Shown here: one piece after another, positions 37,227 through 46,281 of the stretch
How positions within the stretch are numbered: the first letter of the stretch is position 1
How the letters are laid out: the number at the start of each line of letters is the position of its first letter
Origin: Bifidobacterium sp. ESL0763
Lineage (GTDB): Bacteria; Actinomycetota; Actinomycetes; Actinomycetales; Bifidobacteriaceae
DNA: 64,000 nt
NCBI RefSeq assembly: GCF_029433395.1
Contig: NZ_JAQTHW010000002.1
Location: forward strand, 372,001 to 436,000
Direction of reading: 5' to 3'
Notes under the pieces: generated by a model
Told to the model about the DNA's origin: nothing
Seen by the model: only the letters and a program-made list of their open reading frames with translations
Databases searched by the model: none
Position numbers and translations under genes: made by a program

Positions 37227-38405
37227 CTACCGGAATCCGAGGTAGCGGCGATGGTTCAGTCGAAGCATCCACGGGTCGGGGGAGTAGACGTTCGCGGCGG
37301 CAGCGGGCCGTCCGTCAGGATGACGGTAGGTGCCGTCGGCGTCTCGGGCCAGGCGCGAATCGGCGATGGCCTCGAGGAAACCCTGGATTTCAGCGTCGGA
37401 GTCGAAGGGGTAGGGAGTCGTGCACCACACCGGATCGGCCTCGATGACGTAGGCGGCGGGTTCGCCGGCGCGATTGTCGGAGGGCCGATCTGTGGCTTTG
37501 CCGGCAAATTCACTTGCCGGTTCGTTCGCAAGCTTGGCTGCTGGTCCGTTTGCGGTTGCGTTTGTGGGGCTGGCTGATATTCCGTGCGAATGCCGTGGTG
37601 TGCATTCGTTTTTGGCGGCAGCCGGGACGAACCCGACGATGACGCTGGCATTGCCCAGCCCACCAAGCCGTGCCGCCCGCTCCGCCGTCCGTTCCACCAG
37701 ACCTTTATATTCCTCGTGGAACGTGGCCCCGTCGAAGATCGTGGCGATGCCGTGGCCGTCGTCGGCGTCGAGGTGCACGCAGTAGCCGCACGATGCCACC
37801 GCCTCGCCGTCATGGACGATGACGCACCATTCCTCGATGATGCCGGGGATATGGGCGCTGACGGTGATAGCCGAATCCGCCGGAGCTCCCGCGAGGTCGT
37901 GGCGCAGCGTGGCCAGGTCGCGCCTGGCCGCCCGGAATTCCGGCACGCGGCCCTGGTCGAGCTGCGACCAAGGTTCCGCTCCCAATCCAGCCGGTATATG
38001 CGTCCAGGTCAGAATGTCGGCCACGCTGGTGGTCATGCTTGCGCGGCCGAGCAGATCCGCCGGAAGCCTGCCCATCCAACCGTTCGACGGTGCCTCGAGC
38101 GCGATCGGCTCCTCGTTTCCGGCGGCCCTGAACGCGTTGAGGGCGATGAGTAGGTTCGGCGTGATCCAGACCGGGTCGCCGTCGTCAAGGTCGCGGGAAG
38201 GCGCCAAACCGTTGTCGTGATTGAAGTCCCAGGTCTTGCCAAGAGGCGTGACGAGGCCTTCGCGGCGGGCTTTGTCGGAGGGATCGTCGGAAGAATCATC
38301 GGAAGGACCGCCAATGTGAGGCGCATGAATGTGAGATTTGTCCACATAGGTCTGAAAGGCGTTTTGTACCCAGAAAATAGGGCAGATGATGCGCATGGTG
38401 ACCAT
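37227..38405 (-). CDS. Predicted ATP-grasp-like (DUF4343-like) protein
   Basis: A 392-residue soluble protein. The middle resembles the ATP-grasp fold of DUF4343-type proteins: MTTSVADILTWTHIP, then SAHIPGIIEEWCVIVHDGEAVASCGY and a later VIVGFVPAAAKN. It is interrupted by a long stretch rich in Ala, Asn, Pro and Thr (about residues 275-320) that is probably disordered. A short C-terminal part ends in LRLNHRRYLGFR. The substrate is unknown and the fold assignment is moderate. The start is uncertain: ATG at 38405 or 38396, neither with a strong ribosome site; the open frame continues upstream to 38735 without family-like sequence. The gene is divergent from the FMN reductase. Confidence 0.5.
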   Translation of the reverse strand: MVTMRIICPIFWVQNAFQTYVDKSHIHAPHIGGPSDDSSDDPSDKARREGLVTPLGKTWDFNHDNGLAPSRDLDDGDPVWITPNLLIALNAFRAAGNEEPIALEAPSNGWMGRLPADLLGRASMTTSVADILTWTHIPAGLGAEPWSQLDQGRVPEFRAARRDLATLRHDLAGAPADSAITVSAHIPGIIEEWCVIVHDGEAVASCGYCVHLDADDGHGIATIFDGATFHEEYKGLVERTAERAARLGGLGNASVIVGFVPAAAKNECTPRHSHGISASPTNATANGPAAKLANEPASEFAGKATDRPSDNRAGEPAAYVIEADPVWCTTPYPFDSDAEIQGFLEAIADSRLARDADGTYRHPDGRPAAAANVYSPDPWMLRLNHRRYLGFR

Positions 38406-38582
38406 TTCGGGTGTCTTTCTGGTGGGAAACCGTTCCGTTCCCTCAAGCGTAACCCGACGAGGTGAACGGCTCAAAAGCGTTGTCATCATTGGCATCGAGG
38501 TAATCGAAAGCGATAAAAACAGTCGCAACGAGTCATTTCGGAACCGTCCCTCGTTTTTATTCCCGCTACTCTGCCAGCTCAA

Positions 38583-38599
38583 TAAGACAGACCGTCTTA
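38583..38599 (+). promoter_or_regulatory. Inverted repeat, candidate operator of the FMN reductase
   Basis: TAAGAC-AGACC-GTCTTA, a palindrome of the type bound by TetR-like repressors, 150 bases before the FMN reductase ATG. It lies in the 345-base divergent interval 38406-38750, which otherwise shows only AT-rich promoter-like sequence near 38600-38625. Confidence 0.4.
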
Positions 38600-38750
38600 C
38601 GTTGCTTAATATGGCAATTGTCAGCGAGAACAGCCCCGCAAACCAATGAACGGGCCGTGAACGCACGCACGTACCGGACGGACGTCGGCACAGCCAAACG
38701 GCGGCCATCCGAAGCAAACAGCAAGCAAGCAACAACTAGGAGAACACATT

Positions 38751-39287
38751 ATGACCAGGATCGCAGTTTTCGTCGGATCGCTCCGCAAGGATTCCTTCAA
38801 CATGAGCCTAGCCAAGAACATCGAGGCCCTCATGCCCGAAGGCTTCGAGTTCGACTACATCGACATGGACCTGCCCCTCTACAACCAGGACCTCGACGGC
38901 GCCCTGCCGCAGAAGGTCGTCGACATGAAGAAGACCGTCGAGGCCGATGACGGCGTGCTGCTCGTCACCCCCGAGTACAACCGCAGCTTCTCCGGCGTCA
39001 TCAAGAACGCCATCGACTGGGCCTCCCGTCCGTGGGGCCAGAGCTCCTTCGCCGGCAAGTCCGCCGCGATCATCGGCGCCTCCATGGGCGCGCTCGGCGC
39101 CACCCAGGCCCAGCAGGCCCTGCGCAACGTGGCCCTCTTCCTCGACATGAAGCTCATGGGCCAGCCCGAGGTCTACTTCAACGCCGCGGCCGCCCTGGAC
39201 GAGGACGGCAAGGTCGTCGAAGGCTCCAAGGACTTACTCAAGGGCTTCGCGGACGCCTTCGCCAAGCACGTCGAGGCGAACAAGTAG
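38751..39287 (+). CDS. NADPH-dependent FMN reductase
   Basis: A 178-residue flavodoxin-like reductase of the NADPH-dependent FMN reductase family (azoreductase/chromate reductase type). The FMN phosphate loop is VGSLRKDSFN near residues 8-17; the second flavin contact is TPEYNRSFSGVIKNAIDW near 77-95, and GASMGALGATQAQ follows. It would supply reduced flavin or reduce quinones in the cytoplasm. The ribosome site AGGAGAACACATT precedes the ATG. It stands between a divergent ATP-grasp-like gene and another flavoprotein gene downstream. Confidence 0.92.
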   Translation: MTRIAVFVGSLRKDSFNMSLAKNIEALMPEGFEFDYIDMDLPLYNQDLDGALPQKVVDMKKTVEADDGVLLVTPEYNRSFSGVIKNAIDWASRPWGQSSFAGKSAAIIGASMGALGATQAQQALRNVALFLDMKLMGQPEVYFNAAAALDEDGKVVEGSKDLLKGFADAFAKHVEANK

Positions 39288-39499
39288 TTCCAAGCGCATC
39301 ACATTGACGCAGATTGCGTTACATTATGTGAATGCAGTCACGTTTTCCCGCCAATACGGCTTCCTTTTGGGGTGCCGGGCGGGAAAAGTGATAAATTAAC
39401 AGTAGACATACGTTTGATATCCGGCACTACGGACGACCACGGCCCGATGAGGTCGGGCGGTGGCGTTGGTGGGTTTCGATTCCGCGGAAGGGGAATACA

Positions 39500-40135
39500 T
39501 TGGCTCTTGAAGAGACGGACATCGTGGCATTGGCGGCCAAGGCGGAGACGGGCATCAGGCAGTACCATCTCACCGTGGTCAACGCAGGCATCTCCGATCC
39601 TTCCAGCACGCTTCGCCTGGCGGAGGAGATTGCGCAGAAGACAACGGAATACATGGCCAGGCACGGCAAGGAGGTCACCGTCAACACGGTGACGCTCAAG
39701 GACTACGCCGAGGACATCGCGGACGCGTCGGTGACGTTCCGGCCCTCCGAGAAGCTCAAGGCGGTCATCAGGTCCGTGTCCGAAAGCGATGGTCTCATCG
39801 CGGCCTCGCCGATCTACAAGGCCTCGTATTCCGGCCTGTTCAAGGAATTCTGGGACGTGGTGGAGCAGGATGCCATCTTCAACATGCCCGTCGTGCTCGC
39901 CGCCACCGGCGGTTCCGATCGCCACGCGCTTGTGCCCGACGTGGTGATGCGTGGGCTCTTCGCGTTCTTCCGCGCCGTGCCGGCCGCCACCAGCCTCATG
40001 GCCACCAAGGAGGACTTCGACACCCCGGAGCTCAACAACCGCGAGGCCCGCGCCGCCAGCGAGCTCGGAGCGCTGATGCTCTCCGGCGTGCGCCAGCAGG
40101 TGTGCGAGGAGCAGAAAAGCGCCATGAAGTGGTGA
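39500..40135 (+). CDS. CE1759-type FMN reductase
   Basis: A 211-residue flavodoxin-fold reductase. After a 20-residue extension, VVNAGISDPSSTLRLAEEI forms the flavin phosphate loop, and LIAASPIYKASYSGLFKEF is the second flavin contact, followed by VLAATGGSDRHALV. This matches the actinobacterial CE1759-type FMN reductases, which usually act beside luciferase-like monooxygenases; no such partner is in the window. The start is TTG at 39500, chosen because GGAAGGGGAA lies just before it. A hairpin terminator follows the stop. The gene follows the other FMN reductase after 212 bases and probably has its own promoter. Confidence 0.85.
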   Translation: MALEETDIVALAAKAETGIRQYHLTVVNAGISDPSSTLRLAEEIAQKTTEYMARHGKEVTVNTVTLKDYAEDIADASVTFRPSEKLKAVIRSVSESDGLIAASPIYKASYSGLFKEFWDVVEQDAIFNMPVVLAATGGSDRHALVPDVVMRGLFAFFRAVPAATSLMATKEDFDTPELNNREARAASELGALMLSGVRQQVCEEQKSAMKW

Positions 40136-40170
40136 TGCGTCGCCACTGGCAGCGTTATTGAACGATCGAG

Positions 40171-40202
40171 CGATGGGCTGGGACTTCGGTTCCGGCCCAT
40201 CG
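40171..40202 (+). terminator. Terminator with UUCG tetraloop after the FMN reductase
   Basis: CGATGGGCTGGGAC, loop TTCG, GTTCCGGCCCATCG: a 14-bp stem with a few wobble pairs. It lies in the 322-base interval 40136-40457, which shows no other gene; I found no TPP riboswitch in front of the ECF gene. Confidence 0.65.
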
Positions 40203-40457
40203 TCGTATCCGGAGCATGGGCGCGCGAGTGAATGGATACGTTTTGCGTGTGGCTACGCTGGGGTGAGCATGTGCGGGCATACGGACGCATGGGACAGGCC
40301 TGATATCCGTTATTGCGGTCTTCCATTCGACCTCTCTGCGTGCTGTTGCAACATGCCATAAACCGCAGCGATAGCCCGATTGGCGCGGCGGCCGTCCCAC
40401 GGATGCTAGAGTGGCGCGTGGCGTCTCCGCCCGTGCTGCGCAGGTCAAGGGGCGTCG

Positions 40458-41228
40458 ATGGCCCCAGCTGTGCGCAGTCCCGAACCCAAAGGCCCGACCA
40501 TGCCCGAATACCAACGAAAACCCGACGACAATTCTTCCCGGACCTCCAAGGCCCGGGTCCCATCGCGACAATCTTCTACCGTTTCTTCTTCCTCTTCTCA
40601 GCCGTCCGGACGTTCCGGCGGCCCGCGGATCCGCTCGGGACGCCTGCGGTGGCGCGCGGCGGACATCGCCGTCGGCGCGGCCCTGGGCGTGGCCTGCGGC
40701 GTGGTGTTCTGGGGATTCAACTTCGCCTACTCCTGGCTCTCGCCTCTGCTCGGCGCCATCCTGCCGGGCATCGCCAGCCTGCTGCACGCCTTCTGGTACT
40801 TCTCGGGGCCCCTGGCGGTCCTGATCATCCGCAAGCCCGGCGCCGCGGTCTACGTCAACCTCATCGGCAGCGTTACCGAGATGCTCTTCGGCAACCAGTA
40901 TTCCGTCGGTTTCGTCTTCGTCTCCGCGCTCCTGCAGGGCATCTTCGCCGAGATCCCCTTCGCCTGCCTGCGCTACCGAAAGTTCAACCTCGCGCTGAGC
41001 GCCCTGTCGGGGGCGTTGGTCGCGTTGGAATACGGCGTCTTCGTGCTGCTCTTCCGTTTCCAGGGCGTGGCGTTCGCCAGCCCGCGAGGCATCATCCACA
41101 TGGTCTGCGAGCTCATCGGCGGCGTGCTGATCGCCGGGGTGATGAGCTGGTTCCTCTATCTCGCCATCGCCAGGACGGGCGCGCTCGACCGGTTCGCTTC
41201 GGGCAGGGCCGTGCGCCGTCAGCGCTGA
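40458..41228 (+). CDS. ECF transporter S component, YkoE-like
   Basis: A 256-residue membrane protein. The first 60 residues are polar and Ser/Arg-rich, followed by about five transmembrane segments (AADIAVGAALGVACGVVFWG, LLGAILPGIASLLHAFWYF and others). GPLAVLIIRKPGAAVYVNLIG and SVTEMLFGNQYS fit YkoE-type S components, which bind hydroxymethylpyrimidine or thiamine for ECF import. The ATPase and T components are not adjacent. The start at 40458 follows AAGGGG; ATG at 40500 (MPEYQRKP) is an alternative. It is the last gene before tRNA-Met. Confidence 0.78.
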   Translation: MAPAVRSPEPKGPTMPEYQRKPDDNSSRTSKARVPSRQSSTVSSSSSQPSGRSGGPRIRSGRLRWRAADIAVGAALGVACGVVFWGFNFAYSWLSPLLGAILPGIASLLHAFWYFSGPLAVLIIRKPGAAVYVNLIGSVTEMLFGNQYSVGFVFVSALLQGIFAEIPFACLRYRKFNLALSALSGALVALEYGVFVLLFRFQGVAFASPRGIIHMVCELIGGVLIAGVMSWFLYLAIARTGALDRFASGRAVRRQR

Positions 41229-41434
41229 TTTTTTATACGCAAACACTGCTGAGACTCTGTGATGGCAAGGTTGAGTTGAGTGCGTTGCGATGTGTGGGCC
41301 GTGCGCCGGCAGCGTCGAAGCGCGTAGGTCAGTGGTGTTGAGACGCTGCGGTGACAGTGCTGACCTACGCGCTGATCGCCGGCGTCGATGGGCAGAGCGT
41401 TTGTTAGACTGGCGTGGTTGGCTTCGGCCAGCGT

Positions 41435-41508
41435 GGGGCTGTAGCTCAGTCGGTTAGAGCATCGGACTCATAATCCGTCGGTCCAGGGTTCAAGCCCCTG
41501 CGGCCCCA
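41435..41508 (+). tRNA. tRNA-Met (anticodon CAT)
   Basis: A 74-base cloverleaf: acceptor stem GGGGCTG paired with CGGCCCC (one G-U), D-arm GCTC...GAGC, anticodon loop CTCATAA, T-arm with GGTTCAAGCCC. The CCA end is not encoded. The anticodon CAT could also belong to an Ile tRNA with modified C34, but the overall sequence resembles elongator tRNA-Met of actinobacteria. Confidence 0.93.
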
Positions 41509-41537
41509 CTTACTCACTATGGCTAAGCACATTCATT

Positions 41538-41777
41538 TCAGAATATAGGCGTTTGGCTGGCATTGGACCGTCTTTTCATTTCCGTGAATTGCCAATAGGT
41601 CCATTCCTTGGGATTGATGTAGATGGTGTAGGTCTTTTTGCCGTAGACGATTTCCACGGGGAATATGGCCGTCGGATTGGCCATGATATCGGCCTCGAGC
41701 GCCGTGGCGCGTTCATGGTTCGGCAGATATAGCGTATGGGTTTTGCCATGTGCCTCAAAACACAGGATATCGCTCAT
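41538..41777 (-). CDS. Small protein of unknown function
   Basis: A 79-residue protein starting after AAAGGAG. It looks like a compact beta-rich fold ([34 protein letters not shown]). No motif is recognised. It lies between tRNA-Met and the rpmE promoter region on the opposite strand. The longer frame to 41879 lacks a ribosome site and is not used. Confidence 0.55.
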   Translation of the reverse strand: MSDILCFEAHGKTHTLYLPNHERATALEADIMANPTAIFPVEIVYGKKTYTIYINPKEWTYWQFTEMKRRSNASQTPIF

Positions 41778-42002
41778 CAAAGGCTCCTTTGCTTGGATGC
41801 TGATAAGGATAACGATATCAAGATTCTCGGCGGCGAGACAGCTGTGGCGCGGACAGCGACGGAGACTGGCCACGATCAATCAGCCGAAAGAGGAAGCCGG
41901 GATGATTCGGCGTCGCGATTGGTTGTACGCTGTGAGCGCTTGCCTGTTTTTTCTGAATCGATGTATCGCCGATTTCATTGGGCGAGCCAAGTCAGCGCTC
42001 GC

Positions 42003-42011
42003 TGGTACAAT
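42003..42011 (+). promoter_or_regulatory. Extended -10 promoter candidate for rpmE
   Basis: TG-G-TACAAT at 42003-42011, 73 bases before the rpmE ATG; no good -35 is visible. It lies in the 306-base interval 41778-42083, in which I see no gene. Confidence 0.4.
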
Positions 42012-42083
42012 TTCACTGTTCCGGTTCACGTCTGGTCATTGGGGCTAGGCGACCCGGGTCACCTGAATTCCTTAGGAGACATT

Positions 42084-42296
42084 ATGAAGCAGGGTATTCA
42101 TCCCGATTACCACACCGTGCAGGTCACCTGCTCGTGTGGAAACACGTTCGTCACCCGTTCGACCGCCAAGGGCGATCACATGACGGTTGATGTGTGCTCG
42201 CATTGCCATCCCTTCTACACCGGCAAGCAGAAGATTCTCGACACCGGTGGTCGCGTGGCGCGCTTCGAGAAGCGGTACGGCAAGAGGAGCAAGTAG
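42084..42296 (+). CDS. rpmE: 50S ribosomal protein L31
   Basis: A 70-residue ribosomal protein with the zinc-binding form of L31: VTCSCGNTF and [16 protein letters not shown] supply the Cys ligands. The basic C-terminus [11 protein letters not shown] is typical. The ribosome site TAGGAGACATT precedes the ATG. A strong intrinsic terminator follows, so it is transcribed partly apart from prfA although the gene order rpmE-prfA-prmC is conserved in actinobacteria. Confidence 0.97.
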   Translation: MKQGIHPDYHTVQVTCSCGNTFVTRSTAKGDHMTVDVCSHCHPFYTGKQKILDTGGRVARFEKRYGKRSK

Positions 42297-42308
42297 CTTT
42301 TCTTCGTT

Positions 42309-42357
42309 CGCCAGCCTATGGCCTGGGTCGCCTGACCCGGCTTGGGCTGGCGTTTTT
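42309..42357 (+). terminator. Intrinsic terminator after rpmE
   Basis: CGCCAGCC (42309-42316) pairs with GGCTGGCG (42345-42352), enclosing an inner GGGTC/GACCC hairpin, and is followed by five T. Confidence 0.85.
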
Positions 42358-42437
42358 ATTGGTACGGGACGATGGCTTGGGCCATGGTGGCATGCGATGG
42401 GGCAGGGCACCGGGCAGGGCCGAGTAAAGGACGTTAT

Positions 42438-43526
42438 ATGCAGGACGAGCAATTTCCGGCGGCGCAGAGCGCGGTGGAGGAATACCAGGACATCGAGCGG
42501 CAGATGAGCCAGCCCGAGGTCGCCTCCGACCCCAAGGCCATGCGCAAGCTGGGTCGTCGCCACGCGCAGCTCGGCACCATCGTCGAGGCCTACCAAGCCT
42601 GGCTTTCGGCGCGCGAGGACGCTGAGGCGGCCAAGGAGATGGCCGGGGAGGACGACGATTTCGCCGAGGAGGCCAAGCGGCTGGAGACGCTCGTGGCACC
42701 CGCCGAGGAGAAGCTGCGCAACGCGCTCATCCCGCGCGACCCCGACGACGTGCGCGACACCATCATGGAGATCAAGGCCGGCGCCGGCGGCGAGGAGGCC
42801 GCGCTCTTCGCCGGCGACCTGCTGCGCATGTACACCCGCTACGCCGAGAAGCGCGGCTGGAGCGTCACCATCCAGAGCGAGAACGGCACCGAGCTCGGCG
42901 GCGTCAAGGACGTGCAGGTCGCCATCCGCGCCAAGGGCAACCCGGCGCCGGAGGACGGGGTGTGGGCGTCGCTCAAGTACGAGGGTGGCGTGCACCGCGT
43001 GCAGCGCATCCCCGTCACCGAATCGCAGGGGCGCATCCAGACCTCCGCGGCCGGCGTCATCGTCTTCCCCGAGGCGGACGAGGACGACGACGAGATCGAG
43101 ATCGATCCCAAGGACCTGAAGATCGACATCTTCATGAGCTCCGGGCCCGGCGGCCAGTCCGTGAACACCACGTATTCCGCGGTGCGCATGACCCATATCC
43201 CCACCGGTGTGGTGGTGAGCATGCAGGACGAGAAGTCGCAGATCCAGAACCGCGCCGCCGCCCTGCGCGTCCTGAAGTCGCGCCTCTTGGCGATGAAGCA
43301 CGAGAAGGAGGCCGAGGAGGCGGCGGACATGCGTCACTCCCAGGTCCGTTCGCTCGACCGTTCCGAGCGCATCCGCACCTACAACTTCCCTGAGAACCGC
43401 ATCGTCGACCACCGCACCAACTACAAGGCCTACAACCTCGACCAGGTGCTCGACGGCGACCTGCAGGCCGTCATCGACAGCGACATCCAGGCCGACGAGC
43501 AGGAACGCCTCTCGCGCTCCAAGTAA
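42438..43526 (+). CDS. prfA: Peptide chain release factor 1
   Basis: A 362-residue class I release factor. [17 protein letters not shown] near residue 235 holds the GGQ motif that promotes peptidyl-tRNA hydrolysis. [18 protein letters not shown] near 190-207 is the region with the codon-recognition Pro-x-Thr-like motif typical of RF1 (UAA and UAG). The C-terminal [17 protein letters not shown] is conserved. The start at 42438 follows TAAAGGACGTT. prmC, which methylates the GGQ glutamine, follows after 109 bases. Confidence 0.96.
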   Translation: MQDEQFPAAQSAVEEYQDIERQMSQPEVASDPKAMRKLGRRHAQLGTIVEAYQAWLSAREDAEAAKEMAGEDDDFAEEAKRLETLVAPAEEKLRNALIPRDPDDVRDTIMEIKAGAGGEEAALFAGDLLRMYTRYAEKRGWSVTIQSENGTELGGVKDVQVAIRAKGNPAPEDGVWASLKYEGGVHRVQRIPVTESQGRIQTSAAGVIVFPEADEDDDEIEIDPKDLKIDIFMSSGPGGQSVNTTYSAVRMTHIPTGVVVSMQDEKSQIQNRAAALRVLKSRLLAMKHEKEAEEAADMRHSQVRSLDRSERIRTYNFPENRIVDHRTNYKAYNLDQVLDGDLQAVIDSDIQADEQERLSRSK

Positions 43527-43635
43527 GTGTGGTCTGGTCACTGACCGTCAGCGGTCGGTGTGGCCGTCGGCGTGGCAGGTGCGCCACGGTTGTGTAGAGT
43601 TGAGGCAATGCCAGGAGAGCGAAGAAGGGGATTCG

Positions 43636-44646
43636 ATGTCGCAACAGGTCGGTCAGGACGTTTCGCAGATCATCAAGGAAGCGGCCGACCGCCTGCGCCG
43701 GGCCGGCGTCGACACCCCGGAGCATGACGCAAAGCTGCTGCTGGCAGAGGCCTGCGGAGCGACGCTGAGCGACATCGACAAGGCGATGCTCATGGGCTCG
43801 CCGCTGCCACTGAAAGACGGACCTGCCAGTGGTGCTCGCGATGCCGATATCGCTAATGCCATTGATGCCACCGATGAATCCACCGAAACCAAGGATTCGG
43901 GCAACGCTGCCAGTCCCGCCGATGCCCTCGAACGTTTCGACGCGATGGTGGCCAGGCGCGCCAAGCGCGAGCCGCTGCAATATATCGTCGGGCACGCCCC
44001 GTTCCGCTATCTCGACCTCGAGGTCGGTCCGGGCGTCTTCATTCCCCGCCCCGAAACCGAGACGGTGGTGCAGGCCGCGATCGACTGGATCATGCGCGAG
44101 AAGATCCGCCCGTGCCGCGTCGTCGACCTGTGCGCGGGCAGCGGCGCCATCGGTCTGTCGATCGTCACCGAGATCTCCGGCAGCGAGGTATGGGCCGTGG
44201 AATGGTCGCGAACCGCGATCCAATGGGCCGAACGCAACATGCGCCGCATCTTCGGCAAGCAGTCCCTGGCCGGCTACAACTATCACCTCAAACGCGCCGA
44301 CGCCACCGACATGACGGTGCTCTCGCAGCTCGACGGCACCATCGACGTGGTGGTGACCAACCCTCCCTACGTGCCGCAGGACGACGTGCCAGCCCAGCCG
44401 GAAGTGCGCGACCACGATCCGCAAATGGCGCTGTACGGCGGCTCGCCGGACGGGGCGCTCATCCCCGAGCAGATGATCCTGCGCGCCGCCCGCCTGCTCA
44501 GAAGCGGGGGAGCGCTGGTGATGGAGCACGACATCTCCCAAGGCGGGCGACTGGTGGACTTCGCACGGGTCAACGGATTCCGGGACGCCAAGACGGGCGA
44601 CGACCTCACCGGACGGCCGCGCTACCTGTTCGCCATCAAGCGGTGA
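43636..44646 (+). CDS. prmC: Release factor glutamine methyltransferase
   Basis: A 336-residue SAM-dependent methyltransferase that modifies the glutamine in the GGQ motif of RF1/RF2. Motifs: PLQYIVGHAPFRYLDLEV, FIPRPETETVV, VVDLCAGSGAIGLSI (SAM binding, near residue 160) and VVVTNPPYVPQDD (catalytic NPPY, near 241). The length exceeds the usual 280 because a 50-residue insert (residues 55-95), rich in Asp, Ala and Ser, separates the N-terminal helical part from the domain. The start at 43636 follows GAAGAAGGGGATT. The gene is directly downstream of prfA, as expected for the pair. Confidence 0.94.
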   Translation: MSQQVGQDVSQIIKEAADRLRRAGVDTPEHDAKLLLAEACGATLSDIDKAMLMGSPLPLKDGPASGARDADIANAIDATDESTETKDSGNAASPADALERFDAMVARRAKREPLQYIVGHAPFRYLDLEVGPGVFIPRPETETVVQAAIDWIMREKIRPCRVVDLCAGSGAIGLSIVTEISGSEVWAVEWSRTAIQWAERNMRRIFGKQSLAGYNYHLKRADATDMTVLSQLDGTIDVVVTNPPYVPQDDVPAQPEVRDHDPQMALYGGSPDGALIPEQMILRAARLLRSGGALVMEHDISQGGRLVDFARVNGFRDAKTGDDLTGRPRYLFAIKR

Positions 44647-44717
44647 GCGCTGCGGCATCGGGCAATTGCGCCGGGTGCAGAAGGCTTAGGTGATTGCCAT
44701 ATTGAGCGATCGTTGTG

Positions 44718-44751
44718 GTTACTTGTCACATATAGTTGCTTGTCGCATATA
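44718..44751. repeat. 17-bp tandem duplication
   Basis: GTTACTTGTCACATATA is followed directly by GTTGCTTGTCGCATATA, two copies with two differences, in the convergent gap between prmC and the acetyltransferase gene. The rest of the 178-base gap shows nothing. Confidence 0.7.
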
Positions 44752-44824
44752 TATGTCGTTTTGACGTTCGCGTCGCGGTGGCTGGCCGTATCGACTATCG
44801 ACTGGCCATTGTCCGGTTTGCGGC

Positions 44825-45481
44825 TCAGCGGGCGTAGTCCTGTTTCGCGGCGGCCATGCTCTCGTCGATCTCATGCACGACGTGCGCCGGATTGCCCACC
44901 GCCACGCAATGCGCCGGGATGTCATGGACGACCACGGAGCCGGCGCCGATGACCGATCCCTCGCCGATGCTCACCCCGCCGATGACGGTGACGTTGCCGC
45001 CGAACCAGCAGTTCCTGCCGATGGTGATGGGGCGCGAATACTCGTAGTCGTACAGGTTGCCATTCTTGTCGCGCCGCTGGTTGCGGTCCTGCCAGCGCAA
45101 CGGGTGCATCGGCGGCAGCAGCGAGACGTTCGGGCCGAAGAGCACGTCGTCGCCGATGGTCACCTGGTTGGCGTCGAGCACGGTGAAATTGAAGTTGATG
45201 AACACGCGGTCGCCGATCTTGGTGTGGATGCCATAGTCGAAGGCGATGTTGCCCACGACCTCCAGCCCCTCGCCGTGGCCGGGCAGCAGCTCGTCGAGGA
45301 TCGCCTTGCGCGTCTCGGCGTCGTCGCGCGGCGTGGCGTTGAAGCGCTCGCACAGGGCGCTGGCTCGGTGGCGCTGGGCGTCCAGCTCGGGGTCGCCGGT
45401 GTTGTAGAGCCGGCCCGCGAGCATCTCCTCGGTTTCGCTGAGGCGTGGCTGGCGTAGTTCGACGGGTGGCAGCGAGGTCAT
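44825..45481 (-). CDS. Sugar O-acetyltransferase (maltose/galactoside type)
   Basis: A 218-residue left-handed beta-helix acetyltransferase that would transfer acetyl from acetyl-CoA to a sugar. The N-terminal helix EEMLAGRLYNTGDPEL is the Mac domain of maltose and galactoside acetyltransferases. The hexapeptide repeats run from about 75 to 200, with the conserved NFNFTVLDANQVTIGD, PMHPLRW (catalytic His region) and CWFGGNVTVIGGVSIG. The start at 45481 follows GGAAAGGGAA. It is inverted relative to the flanking prmC and tsaC genes and interrupts an otherwise conserved cluster. Confidence 0.93.
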   Translation of the reverse strand: MTSLPPVELRQPRLSETEEMLAGRLYNTGDPELDAQRHRASALCERFNATPRDDAETRKAILDELLPGHGEGLEVVGNIAFDYGIHTKIGDRVFINFNFTVLDANQVTIGDDVLFGPNVSLLPPMHPLRWQDRNQRRDKNGNLYDYEYSRPITIGRNCWFGGNVTVIGGVSIGEGSVIGAGSVVVHDIPAHCVAVGNPAHVVHEIDESMAAAKQDYAR

Positions 45482-45627
45482 GGCGTTCCCTTTCCTTGGC
45501 GTGTATGGCGGCACGTTACAATCTAGTATGATTCCGCGAAAATGACGGTCATCGTTCCATGAGGGCCGCGGGCGGCGAAGTCGTGGCGGAATGGTGCAAT
45601 GGGTGGTATTCGAAGCCGGGAGGATGT

Positions 45628-46281
45628 ATGAGCGAAGTATGCGCGATCGACGAAGGGTCCCTTGCCAAGGCGAAGCGGATCGTGGCCGGCGGAGGGCTGG
45701 TGGTGCTGCCGACCGACACCGTCTACGGCGTGGCCTGCAACCCCTTCGACGCCGAGGCGGTCTCGCGCATCTACGAGGCGAAGCGGCGTCCGCGCAGCAA
45801 GTCCCTGCAGGTCCTGCTCTCCTCCGTCGATGATCTCGACGGGCTCGGCCTCTGCCTTCCTCCGGCCCTGGCCCGCCTTTCCGCGGCGTTCCTGCCCGGA
45901 CCGTTCTCTCCCATCGCCGTGGCGAAACCGGGCTCGAAGCTGGTCACCCTGCGCGACGAGGCCGACGGCAGCCGCACCCAGGCGGTGCGCGTGCCCGATT
46001 CCGAGGCCTGCCTGACCACCCTGCGCGCCACCGGGCCACTGGCCTGCTCCAGCGCCAACCGCAGCGGCGGCGAAAGCCCCCAGAGCGTCCGGGAGGCCGT
46101 GGCCGCGCTGGGCGACGACGTGGACCTCTATCTTGACGGCGGCCCGACGAAAAGCCATGTGGCCAGCACCGTCGTGGCCGCCAGCGCCTCCGACGCCGAC
46201 GGCATCGCCATCATCCGCCAGGGCGTCATCGACGAGTCCCGGGTCCGCGAGGTCGTGCGTGGCGGGAGCCTGGGCGCGTGA
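45628..46281 (+). CDS. tsaC: L-threonylcarbamoyladenylate synthase (Sua5/YrdC family)
   Basis: A 217-residue YrdC/Sua5-family enzyme making threonylcarbamoyl-AMP from Thr, bicarbonate and ATP for t6A at position 37 of ANN-decoding tRNAs. Conserved parts: GGLVVLPTDTVYGVACNPFD, IYEAKRRPRSKSLQVLL (the basic KR-x-K motif), PGPFSPIAV and SSANRSGGESP. It lacks the extra C-terminal Sua5 domain. The start at 45628 follows GGGAGGATGT. It overlaps the next gene by 4 bases (GTGA). Confidence 0.94.
   Translation: MSEVCAIDEGSLAKAKRIVAGGGLVVLPTDTVYGVACNPFDAEAVSRIYEAKRRPRSKSLQVLLSSVDDLDGLGLCLPPALARLSAAFLPGPFSPIAVAKPGSKLVTLRDEADGSRTQAVRVPDSEACLTTLRATGPLACSSANRSGGESPQSVREAVAALGDDVDLYLDGGPTKSHVASTVVAASASDADGIAIIRQGVIDESRVREVVRGGSLGA

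Noticed and set aside
40136..40457. TPP riboswitch before the YkoE-like gene
   Set aside because: No CTGAGA-type or thiamine pyrophosphate core motif can be found in the leader; only a terminator hairpin is clear.
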